Positions 54,834-64,000 of a stretch of 64,000 nt of DNA are shown one piece after another. Below the pieces are notes generated by a model. It was not told the DNA's origin. It worked only from the letters and a program-made list of their open reading frames with translations, and made no database searches. Position 1 is the first letter of the stretch, and every line of letters starts with the position of its first letter. The stretch is from Strobilurus pachycystidiatus (Eukaryota; Basidiomycota; Agaricomycetes; Agaricales; Physalacriaceae): positions 2,728,001-2,792,000 of the forward strand of contig JAHLMK010000003.1 in assembly GCA_019915135.1 (NCBI GenBank), in the 5' to 3' direction. The translations under genes were made by a program, and so were the position numbers.

Positions 54834-56479
54834 ATGGCCCCTTCTAAGCACTTCATTGGTCTCCGTCCTCTTCAAGTTGTTCCCACTACTTTGCCGCAGG
54901 TTAGCGCGCAGGTTCTTCAAAACCGCGCTGTCCTGGTCGAGAAACTCAAGCCGTTAGTATTGGGCTCGGAGGTTCCGTCGAACGGTGCGCCTAGCTTGGC
55001 GAAACTTTGGCCCGATCTTCAGCAAGCCACTTGGCCACTTCCACGCTTCCCCGCTCGCTTCCTAACGTCCAACTGTTGGCTGACAAGTTCGATGTGGTCG
55101 CTGGTGCTATTGCGGTGCGTGTTCTGATTCAGATTTTCTTACTTGCTTACTGAAATTTCTTATGTAGGCGGCGAACCCTACTCTTCAGAGTAAGGATCCG
55201 AACTTGGTCGTCCCCGACTGGATGCCCGCGGTCATTTGTGACCTTCGTTCGCTTCTGGGCTATTTCAGTGTGGTGTCAGCCCTCATCATGCTGAGCTTAA
55301 CCTCCCCAATCTCTTGAACCCTCTTGTGCAGACTTGTACCAAGCGCGGTACGCTCGCCCCGGAGCTGTACCTCGTCGAGGAAGGTCATCCCATGCATCCC
55401 AACTTCAAATACGCTGCGGTTGCGGCTGGTACCCCCGTTACTGCTCCTGTCACTCGCAGCAAGGATAAAGGAAAGGCCAAGGTCGTGGTGAGATTTGTGT
55501 TACTCAGCCATTGCTTGGTACTGATTAGTCTTGTACTCTTCTTAGAAAAGCGCCGTGCTCATCGATGAAGTTCTCGAGGCCGTAGGCGACGGTTCAATTC
55601 GCGTGGTGTCTTCCTCTTCCTCGTCCAAGGCGGCGGTGCCTTCGGAGGATATTGGTAACTTTTTCCAGTTGAATCCTGGCTTTCACTGGGCTGAGGACGT
55701 CGAAGCTATGGACTCTGACTCCGGTGAGGATGAATCCTCTGATGAAGAAATCGAAGTAAGCTTATACGATTCCCGTTCCAGTCAACTTTCTGATTCAGGA
55801 GCTGCAGGAGCTCTCTGTCTCTTCGGGTCCTTCCGCTGGTTCTACGGCCCCGAAGGTGTGTTACTGCACTGTCTTGTTATCTCAGTTGGCTGACTTTGCT
55901 CTTGATTAGGTGACATACCTTCCGTTCGCTGAAGTGCCCGGTATGGACACTAACGACCGTCTTTTTGTCAAGGCCATCCGCGTCTTGGGGACTGCTAACA
56001 GTACGGCTGCTCCTACTGGAATTACTGTCACTAGCGCTGCGACCGAAGTCGAACCGACCCCCGTCAAGCGTAAGGCGAACGTGAACCTCGAAGGTTCTCG
56101 TCGCATGGCCAAGGCCCTTCGACCCGCCGTTTTTAACGTCGAACCAGTCCTTTTGGACCAGCTTGGTTCCTGTAGGCGTCCTTTTTACATAGGTTTACAG
56201 TTACTGACTCGTTTAACAGCGGTCCAGCATGTCAATGGATATAGTGCCGCCATTTCCGCCATCTTGAAGCGTCTGCACATTCTCAATAACATGGTCGAAA
56301 CTTCTGGCGTCTCGCCTGGTGTGGTCGCAGCTGAGCATTCCTACCGTCACGAAATGTCTCTGACGCTTAATCGCATCCACGGAGAGATGCAGACTTTCCT
56401 GCGTACCCGCGATCTGTATCTGGTATCTGGGCGCGACGGATTCGCTCGTCTAAACATGTCGGTAGCTGTTCTGTACTGA
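54834..56479 (+). CDS. Agaricomycete hypothetical protein next to KDZ remnant (frameshifted)
   Basis: ATG at 54834 (MAPSKHFIGLRPLQVVPTTL) continues with GAPSLAKLWPDLQQATWPLP. A one-base shift near 55055 is needed to reach SLPNVQLLADKFDVVAGAIA. After an intron the frame reads AANPTLQSKDPNLVVPDWMP, then LYLVEEGHPMHPNFKYAA, an acidic block (AMDSDSGEDESSDEEIE) and a last part with VQHVNGYSAAISAILKRLHI and FLRTRDLYLVSGRDGFARL; the stop is at 56479. A TGA at about 55314-55316 also lies in the path unless an intron removes it. The layout (N-terminal helical part, HPMHPK-like word, acidic centre, coiled end) is one I associate with lineage-specific agaricomycete proteins near transposons. The function is unknown, and two lesions suggest a dying copy. 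Confidence 0.45.
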
Positions 56480-56877
56480 GATATTCTCTTTGATTCCTGT
56501 ATTCGCGTGTAGCTCCTAGGTAGAAAACTTGTTATTCATCTGACTGGTAGCCGGAGGTTTTTCGTTATTGTACATTTTCGGACTTTGCTTTTGTACAAAA
56601 ACGTCTGTAGTTTTTACGGGCTTCACAATGTGACATAGACTTATTGCCAAGGATTTAGTGTGAAACACAGACGTACATTTCCGGAACACGATCCTTCTAG
56701 GCGCACAGTTAACCGCCAGTCGGATTCGGTTTTGCTTATCCAGCCACTGGCATCACAGATCCCTAAATTGCTCCGTTCGTCTCAGGTTTCCGTGACAGCT
56801 CTACCCGTCTTAGCTGTCCTTTCACCTTATAAAGGCACGTTGTCGCCAGTCTTCCTTTAGCACAAGCTGCCTTCCCA
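56480..56877. other. No recognisable gene
   Basis: AT-rich 3' flank of the preceding gene. A short frame at 56660-56860 has no known motif. Confidence 0.4.
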
Positions 56878-57249
56878 GTACATCCTTCCTTTCATCGAAC
56901 TTCGTCTGAAGAACATCCGTAACCTCACCGTTCGCCAGTCCGCCGAGAGAGTCTTCGCCATCGAGGGCGAATTTGCTCTCGCCAGTGCGCTAGACATCTT
57001 TCATCGGTCCCTTCGATTCCCCATCGTCGAGCGGCAGAACGATGTTCTTTCGTTCGTCGATTGCTCGGTTTTACTCTGGATCGTCCCGCAGACGAGGTTG
57101 GTCCCGAGGTATTGGAAGCTCCTCGTCTGCAACTTGGGTTTCTTGAGCGTCATGATGCGCCAACGGCGCGCTACATGATCCATGTCTTGGTGCGTCCCCG
57201 GTTTAGGCTTACTCAGCCATTTCTGACCACTGGATTCGCCCACTTATAG
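56878..57249 (+). CDS. Hypothetical coding segment without start codon
   Basis: A frame with no ATG reads LPSQYILPFIELRLKNIRNL, SAERVFAIEGEFALASALDI and VERQNDVLSFVD. It then changes frame to LGFTLDRPADEVGPEVLEAP and ends PFLTTGFAHL at a TAG at 57247-57249. The composition is clearly protein-like. It may be the last part of the preceding gene or a separate relic. I do not recognise the family. Confidence 0.35.
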
Positions 57250-57309
57250 CGTCGTTATGCTCGCCTCTGGCAATATCCGAAACTATTCCTTCCTGGTTCC
57301 AAGACGAAC

Positions 57310-57930
57310 TTCTTTGTGATGTTTTACGAATGGAAGAAATATCAGATTTCGATAATTCGTTACGAATTACGAATGGAAGAAATTATCAGATTTCGATAGA
57401 GTAATTTTGCTGGGATATATATGTTGGAATTTTGGCTGAGGCATTTATGCCCCAGTTGGCATAAATGTCCTCGCAAAATTACTCTGTGTATGCAACTTGA
57501 ACTTCTGCAAAGCGAAACTTCATCGATCCCCATTAGGAAGGTGGACCCTGAACATCCGACTACTCAAAATCATTCTCATTCCATTGATTCCTCTTGTAAG
57601 GTCCTGATACTTTCTAGTATGGTGCATATTCAATGCTGTTAGAGACTACTTTCTATCCCTAAATGTGCAGTGGCTTTTGTTGTGTAGCTGACTATCCGGT
57701 GTTCGGACCGATTACCGAACATGAATTCTGGTGAAGTCCGTGTCGGTAGCAAACTTTTCATATTATGCTCCTTCTACGCTCCAACATCTTCGAACAGTGT
57801 GAGTATCATTCTAACAACGAATTTGTGCATCTGTCATGTCATGAAACAGCTTTTCTCAGATTTTCATCTTTGGGTCATTTTGGCCAAGCCCTCGATCAAG
57901 CTTGCCTTCCGTCCACCATGAATATCCTAG
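57310..57930. repeat. Dispersed repeat R, copy B (interrupted)
   Basis: This matches 36349-36760 plus 37571-37640 in the same orientation. It lacks the 809-bp element but carries an 88-bp MITE at 57398-57485 and a local duplication of GAATGGAAGAAAT(T)ATCAGA. Confidence 0.8.
57398..57485. mobile_element. 88-bp fold-back MITE
   Basis: The ends AGAGTAATTTTGC and GCAAAATTACTCT are perfect inverted repeats of 13 bp. Inside, GAGGCATTTATGCC and GGCATAAATGTCCTC form a second stem, so nearly the whole element folds. It is absent from the paralogous site in copy A. No clear target duplication is visible. Confidence 0.8.
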
Positions 57931-58154
57931 TTTTGCACTCGATAGCCCATCTTTCTTTCGGACCTCGTGGATGAAAATCTTTGTGTTTTCTCTGCCTTCA
58001 AGCATGGGCTTTCCGGTGCTTTGTTCGCCATTCCTCGAAAGTACTCTTTCAACTTTTTGCACTTATATGTTGAACCTCGACAGACGAATGATGCAAGCTT
58101 GTACCGAGCTTTCGTCTTCGTCTCCCCGCTCATCCACTTCGACTGTATCCCATC

Positions 58155-60062
58155 ATGATCAACGAAATCCGCAATAGCGCTAGTTCCAAACGCAAATCTT
58201 CTCCTCGCTCCCGCTCTCCACTTGGCTCGCCTCCTAAAGTTAAAGTGGTCGACATTCATCAACAAACCGTCAATGACCTTCTGCAAGAGGTCGCTCACCT
58301 CCGGGAGCGCCAAGAGGTTTATCAACAGCAAGTCAACACGTTTGAGGCCTTGGAAGTCCAGCGCGCGCTCAATTGGGGTGCGGTGGAAGAGGAAAAAGTC
58401 GCCTCAACTGAGGTCAGTCCCGTGCACGCCGCTCACCGAGTCTTTATGCTAACTGGAGAACGACCAGAAGGCGCGCTCAAGCCTTCTGGAGCAGCAGAAT
58501 CGGGTGAAGGAACTTTCAGCTGTAAACGCAGCCCTGCACGAAGAACTTAAGGCCCTCAAAGTTGAGTGCGCCACAGTCCAGGTAGAGTCTTTCTCCATGG
58601 TCAATACGAAATACTGACGGCAATCATACCAGGAGAGCGACAGGACGGCGCGTGAAAGCCTACTGCAGCAGCAGCATCGGATGGAGGAAATCTCCTCCGC
58701 CAACGGAAGCTTGCACACAGAACTCGAAGCCCTCAAAATTGAGCGCGCTAATATCGAGGTCGCGTATTTCTCGGTGGTCTTAATGACATACTGACGGCAT
58801 TCTAGATTGAAGAGGGCGAGATTTTCGAAGAAGATGTTTACCGTGCCCGCTTTGAAAGCGAAAAGGCGGTGTGGATGGTACGTCCCAGATGCGATGCATG
58901 GCTTCTACGATTATCTGATGTTCCTCGACACAGAAACAACGAACGGAAGAACTAATGGCACAGGCCGAGGCCTTGCGCAAGAATGACCTCAAACAACTCG
59001 AAGTACGTTCGTCGCCCATTTCTGCATCTGCCTAGGTTGACCGTCGTCCGGTCTGTTAGTGAGAGCGTCAGCAGATCTTTCATGCACGCGAGGCCTTGGA
59101 GCGAGGAGAAGCGGGAAAAATTGTTCTCAAAGACATTCAGGTGAGGTCTGCCATAATCTTAAGTTCCATAATCCTGATAGTACTTTCAGCTGCCGTCGAC
59201 ATTTTTCCACATCCCCTTTGCAGTCGACAACCTCCTGTTTGCACCTCGGGATGCCTCCCGATCCTTCAATCCCTCCAATCCTAAAGAGCGGGTGTTCATG
59301 TACCACGCGCTGGAGGAAGACAAGAAGTGTTTTGTTCAATACGAACAAGCTCTTCAGCTCTTGCAGAGCAACGTTTCCGTCGTTGAGAGGGCCAAACTTG
59401 ATCTCACGAGCCGTACGGAGGACCTCGCAAAGCTCGCCAACCCACTTCGCTACTTCTCAGACGCCATTTGGCTGAAGATTTTTGAGTTCGCCTCTCCGCA
59501 CTACACCGACGACCAGCACCCGATTTCATCCTTGGACGTGCGTAGTGCTCCCTGGAAGTATACGTATGTTTGCAGGCATTGGAGGTATCTGATCCTCGCC
59601 AAACCGAGCCTTTGGAGCCACCTCTTCATACATTTTTCCCCAACGGCATTCACTTCCCCGAAGCTTTTGCAGCTTATGCTGCAACGCTCCAACACAGCAT
59701 TACTGTCCGTCTCCATTGTGTTTGGCTCTCCGTGTCCTCCTGCCATAGGAGCACTTCTAGAAGTTTCCGCCCATAACTGGCGATCTCTGCGGCTCTCTGG
59801 CAATGAGGAGGCGCTCGCTTCACCATTCAATGAGACCCTTTACTGACAGTCTCTCGAAGAGCTCTCGCTCGACGGGTTTTCCCTTCACGCATTCAACCAC
59901 TTCCAGCATTGTCCGGTGTTGGCGCGTGTGAACACGACGTGGGATAGAGTAACGGGGCTCTCGTGGAATATTGACAGAGACTTGCATTTCAAAAGTGGTT
60001 TGACCAAGGCGCTGTGTTCTGTCAACGGCGTTCAGAAGAAGATAATAGCGCGGCGGTCCTAA
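58155..60062 (+). pseudogene. Coiled-coil F-box protein with a duplicated exon; in-frame stop
   Basis: ATG at 58155 (MINEIRNSASSKRKSSPRSR), a basic Ser-rich start. Exons then build a coiled coil: VNDLLQEVAHLRERQEVYQQ; LLEQQNRVKELSAVNAALHE; LLQQQHRMEEISSANGSLHT; RTEELMAQAEALRKNDLKQL. The second and third of these are homologous 42-residue exons with similar introns between them. From about 59420 an F-box-like domain follows: LANPLRYFSDAIWLKIFEFA, then APWKYTYVCRHWRYLILAKP and SLWSHL. F-box proteins link substrates to SCF ubiquitin ligases through Skp1; that role is inferred. A TGA at 59844-59846 interrupts the frame before SLEELSLDGFSLHAFNHFQ, an LRR-like continuation that ends at 60062. The stop makes this copy a probable pseudogene or a truncated protein. 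Confidence 0.65.
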
Positions 60063-60393
60063 TTCGCGCGCTTGTAGTCCAAATCAATTTAATAGCTGAT
60101 TGGTGATCCGTTGCTACCGACTAGACTTCAGACCACCGAGTGTGTGCGATCACTTCGTGTCGGGTACTGTATAAGATAACCTCAGCCTGATGAGCCGCGA
60201 GGAAGGATGAGGCAAGAAGGGAACGTATGTATCATCTGACATTCATATGATTCAAGTTAAAGCTCAATGGCACGCATGCGCCCGGCCCGAAATAGCTTGC
60301 TTCCTAACTTGAGCTTGTTTGGCATACGCGCTACTTACACGCTGCGTACTGTCGACCATATCATTGAAGTGCCTCGCCGTCGTTCCTTCTGAG

Positions 60394-61668
60394 ATGGGCA
60401 TCCTCTCTCGACTCAAGCGCTTCATCAGTTCCTTCATGCCTCCCAACGCTTTATCTTCCTCTACGGCAAACCGAGTTCGTGGCAATGCTGCCGTCTTCAC
60501 CAACGGTGTTGGTATAAGGACTGCGGACGATCTACTGGATCGATTACGGACGGTCTCCCCATTAGACATCGGCAATTGGTTTGTCAGTTATGCCACGCTC
60601 TACAAGTATAAATCCGGTAGCCAGCACGAATACGTCGTTGCTTTGCTCGAGCTCCGGGATGACAATGGCAACGCTTTGGAAAGGGCTGTGGCCAGGCTAG
60701 AGCGTTTCAGTGATCTGCAGGAGGCGAAGAATTCAAAGAATCAAGTCGAGGCTGGTGGAAAGCAGCAGAATGTTACACCAGATGACGGCCCTCCGACAGT
60801 CGTGATTGATGGTGAGCCGCTGCACATTTCACCGATGCGCAATGCTGATTGCCACGTAGACCAGACGAACCCGCTGGCGTCAGATGCAGAGGCTTTCCCG
60901 CAACCCTTCCAGGCCGTGCCCGCTTCCACGACCCCACCTTCGCCGCCAAGCCGCTCTGGCTCCCCCACGCCGGCGGGAAGCGCCGGCGGGAAGGCCCGCC
61001 TCGAGGTCCACACTCTCTATCTCGAGTGTCAGCCAGCCAGTTGCCTGGTCCTCTGACTTGAGCTTTGGCAAACGCAAAGCTGCTGACAAAGTGTCCTACA
61101 AGTTAGGACAATCGATGACCGACGACCCGCCGTCGTATACCCTCCTGGAGATCGACTTCATAGAAGAGAACATTCAGTTCCGTCTCGAACAACTCCTCAC
61201 GATGGCATCTGTCTTGAGCCGGGAATCGCCCGCATACAACGTTGTGACGACTCAATGTTACTGGTTCGCGGGTATGCTCTGGAGCCTCATCACCTCAGAG
61301 ACAAAGGTTTGGGCCGCACCATGCGAGAAGGGCAGGGGAAAGCAGAAGAAATGGTCGGGCGTCGCCCCCGCAGCATTCGCTCAGCTTCCAGAAAAGCATA
61401 AACTGCCGGCCCTCCAAAAGGCATATCAAACGCAATGGGCTCTAAACGAAAAGGAGCTTTCTGCAGCAAAGAAGGTCTGTGATAACTTATACTTATTTGT
61501 TTCTACCTGTCTCTCAACCAATTTATGCAGAGTCTGGCTCATGACCTGCATCAACAGGAAGCTGACAAAGCCGGGAAAGCCGCCGCTGAAGCTAGAGCAG
61601 ACGCCGCTGAAGCCAAAGTAGCTGCCATGGCCGCCGAGCTGGAGCGTTACCGCAATGGCAGGAGTTAG
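60394..61668 (+). CDS. Agaricomycete hypothetical protein, probable frameshift
   Basis: ATG at 60394 (MGILSRLKRFISSFMPPNAL) opens 221 codons with TADDLLDRLRTVSPLDIGNW and HEYVVALLELRDDNGNALER, then a Pro/Ser linker, to a TGA at 61054-61056. The frame one base over continues SYTLLEIDFIEENIQFRLEQ and NVVTTQCYWFAGMLWSLI, which looks like the second half of the same protein type. An intron (GTCTGTG...TATGCAG, about 61474-61531) leads to a helical Ala/Glu-rich end (EADKAGKAAAEARADAAEAK) and a TAG at 61668. Either a missed splice or a one-base frameshift near 61000-61050 separates the halves. The family is lineage-specific and of unknown function. Confidence 0.45.
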
Positions 61669-62836
61669 GCGCATTTCTACGACTACAATCTCGTCTTTCT
61701 ACGATTTCCATGTTCCTTAGCGTGTTTGGCTGATCTATTACTTGGTAGTTGAGCAGGGTTCACTACGTGTATGATTTTGTATTATAAATTGGATTGGATC
61801 CACAATCTTTCGCATGGCATTTAAGAAGGGATGACACTAGTGGGCGCCTCTCTATACATCCCCGTTTCTTACCTCGACTCGCATTGACGCGCTCACGCCA
61901 TCTTGAATGTGTAAGGCGCGCCGACGATCGCGACTCGCGATGACAAATTGGGGATGAACGGAATCGCCCGATTTCTGTCAATCTTTCAGCCTTTCAGGTC
62001 CATTTAGAACTTCGCCCGGACCGAATGATCGCCGAAGGCCAGCAGCAGTGCGGCACAGGTCGCCAGCCAAACAAGTACAACGTTACCTTCTTCAGTGCCG
62101 CCCAGGTGCCTCCCTCGCCCTCACCTCCTCAATACTCAGGCCTCAGGACGACTTTGTGACACGGTTGAACCGTGCGCACCCGAACATACGTCCCCGGAGC
62201 ATTTTTTGTCGTCTAGGCGTTGCAGGACCGCACTCACCCTTCCAAGAGCGATCCAGGCGTGATGCTGTTTCCCGTTCGTCCGCTCTTCCTGCTTTGCGAT
62301 GAGCCGCTCCCAACTCAGTTATGCAGCGCTCGTATCTTTCCGCCCTAGCGACCACCGGGCGATGGGTGCCAGTTTGGCTGTGACCGGCCGAACGTCCAAA
62401 GAGGTGCATAGTCTTGAGCTGGCAAAGTCAGGCCTGTCTGACTGGCGTGGCACATAGCTTTCTCCCATCGTACTCGACAACTTAGGTCTTCCTACCCACT
62501 CATTTCTGTCGGACCCACACACCCTTCCCTATTTCAATCAGATATAGGCAATCTTCCGCTTCTTCTCGCTTGACGACTCGCGAGGTCGAGGTGACTCGAA
62601 CCCTGAACTCGACTCGACTCGAGTACGGATTTGGCAAGCAAGGCGTTATTGGGGATCAGGCCTGGAGAATAATCAAGGCGTTTTGGTTCGACCCGCGGGA
62701 GTTGGCCCTTTCCTCGCTCATCACCTCACTGTTGTAACGGGGCGGGCGCCTTAATGCGCGCTGATACTTCGTTCTAACACCACTGCCGCCACAAACAAGA
62801 CGAATACTATCTGTTTCCGCACTACTACACTGCAGG
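61669..62836. other. No recognisable gene
   Basis: Contains the diverged repeat at 62058-62205. CTCGACTCGACTCGAG and similar short repeats occur near 62580-62625. The right end is the presumed promoter of the gene at 62837. Confidence 0.4.
62058..62205 (+). repeat. Dispersed degenerate repeat, right copy
   Basis: The partner of 1178-1325, with GGTTGAACCGTGCGCACCCG as the best conserved block. Confidence 0.5.
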
Positions 62837-64000
62837 ATGTTGGAGCACAGTATAGGGGTGGCCGTTGTGCCGCCCTCTTTAGCTTTGTACGGCTTCAGAG
62901 TTAGGAATATCCCGGAGGAGCAACACGAGAGAGAGATGCGGAAGGAGATCCGACAAGTCTTGCCCGATTTTCGAAGGTGCGCCGGACGACATTATGTTCT
63001 ACAGAGTGACTTGACATATCATAGGTGCCCACGGAGCCTTTGAAGTCACCCGCGGTCTCTTTGCCAAATGAAGCACATTCTGTGCTGCTTTCCGTTACGA
63101 GCAAGTCAGATCTATTGAAGCTGTGGGTACTTCCACTCCTTGAGGCGCGCATGACTAGGTACGTTCTTTGTGCTCGGCTCTTGATGCAGTGTGTTAATGT
63201 TCTGAAGTGTTGAGCCGAATAGTAACGATAATCTGCTTAAGTCGTGTTGCCTCACTGTGGAACTTAATGGCGAAGTCAAAGTGCTTCAAATCATTGCTCA
63301 ATGTGTGTGCATCATCACAATCGTACATTCGGAGCTGACTTCTTGGGCACTAGCTAAATGTGTCTCTTCTGAGTCATTCCTGGACGACAGACTGGCTCAA
63401 TACCGCGATCGATATCATCCGTCGGCTTGCTACAATTTGGGCATGTATGGATGCGGTCAAAGGTGTTCAGTGCCGAGCACTTATCGCCTTGGATGATGGA
63501 ATTGGACAACGGTGTCAACTTCAGTCAACAGGCTCCAGAGCAGATACATGCCGATTCCTCTATTTACTCATTGGTGAGTTTGTACTCCGTCTATGCTGTA
63601 GGACATCATCCCTGATTCTATTCCTCAGGCCTTACAACCCATCCTGGTAAATCAACACACGACGGTACCAGACGTCCCAACGTCCTAACAGAAATCCTTG
63701 TCTTGGCCGGCGACTTCGACCCGGCGGCACCTTCGAGCCTCGCCCAATACCCTTTGGCTCAAGTATTGACTATTCTACCATTGGGCTTGGAAGGTCTGGC
63801 ACAACACGATCGCAAGTCTGCGTCAGATACCCGCCATGACTCCGGAAGAAGATGGCCGAAGAGCATGCGCCCCTCGCTACGCTCATTTCCTGTGTCACAT
63901 CAACCAGCATCTTCCAGATGATGAGGTTTTGCGATGGTTCCTCGGTCCGGGCAAGCTTGAAGTCGTCATGCTGAGTCCGGAGTTATGGGATATCGTCACT
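62837..64000 (+). CDS. Multi-exon hypothetical gene, cut by the window edge
   Basis: ATG at 62837 (MLEHSIGVAVVPPSLALYGF) continues to QVLPDFRR. An intron (GTGCGCC...ATCATAG) joins to VPTEPLKSPAVSLPNEAHSV, and another (GTACGTTC...GAATAG) to NDNLLKSCCLTVELNGEVKV. Later pieces are LNTAIDIIRRLATIWACMDA, LSPWMMELDNGVNFSQQAPE and, at the edge, WHNTIASLRQIPAMTPEEDG and FLGPGKLEVVMLSPELWDIV. The regular phase-keeping introns suggest a live gene, although some central joins are not resolved. I do not recognise the family. The 3' end lies outside the window. Confidence 0.45.

Noticed and set aside
62660..62700. tRNA B box (GGTTCGACCC)
   Set aside because: No acceptor or D arm can be paired around it.

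Overview
The window looks like a transposon-rich stretch of a mushroom-forming basidiomycete (Agaricomycetes) nuclear genome. Genes are broken into many exons by introns of about 35-65 bp with GT...AG borders. The recognisable proteins are typical of agaricomycete repeat-rich regions: a hAT transposase, a Plavaka-type transposase, the CxC2 cysteine-cluster part of a KDZ transposase, DUF6589 and DUF6698 proteins, a JmjC protein, an F-box protein, and an LTR element with a retropepsin. There is no operon structure, and almost every large gene carries at least one frameshift, stop or insertion. All calls come from reading the sequence; no database search was run.

Layout. 0-8.4 kb: gene debris, including a tandemly duplicated exon with a SUMO-interaction-like motif and a D-amino-acid-oxidase-like pseudogene. 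8.4-9.4 kb: an alternating two-type tandem array. 9.4-9.7 kb: a MITE with TA target duplication. 10.0-11.4 kb: a decayed DUF6589 gene. 12.0-14.9 kb: a nearly intact hAT transposase with one frameshift. 15-17.6 kb: decayed sequence. 17.6-26.1 kb (minus): one large JmjC gene, split in frame by a 3.0-kb LTR element with apparently identical 597-bp LTRs and a TAAC target duplication. Inside that element, at the primer-binding site, lies a complete tRNA-Lys(UUU)-like sequence ending in CCA.

26.5-28 kb: small hypothetical reading frames and a CACGTG-rich fold-back. 29.0-32.4 kb: a transposon protein with an N-terminal C2H2 finger, frameshifted and joined to an unrelated tail. 33-36 kb: repeats and small hypothetical genes. 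36.3-37.6 kb: a dispersed repeat interrupted by an 809-bp element with long GC-rich terminal inverted repeats. 39.8-41.7 kb (minus): a coiled-coil protein. 41.9 kb: a tRNA-like gene. 42.2-42.7 kb: a 416-bp TIR element with ACC target duplication. 44.4-51.2 kb: a Plavaka transposase (minus) and a DUF6698 gene (plus), head to head with 149 bp between start codons; the DUF6698 gene is interrupted by a second copy of the MITE seen at 9.4 kb.

51.7-57.2 kb: an HMG-box-like protein, a small hypothetical gene, the KDZ cysteine-cluster fragment and further hypothetical proteins. 57.3-57.9 kb: the second copy of the dispersed repeat, carrying a different 88-bp MITE. 58.2-61.7 kb: a coiled-coil/F-box protein with a duplicated exon, and another agaricomycete-type hypothetical gene. 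62.8 kb to the right edge: a multi-exon gene that runs off the window.

The strongest results are the CCA-ended tRNA inside the LTR element, the frame-preserving insertions that date the JmjC and DUF6698 disruptions, the two copies of one repeat that act as empty sites for each other's insertions, and the alternating tandem array.
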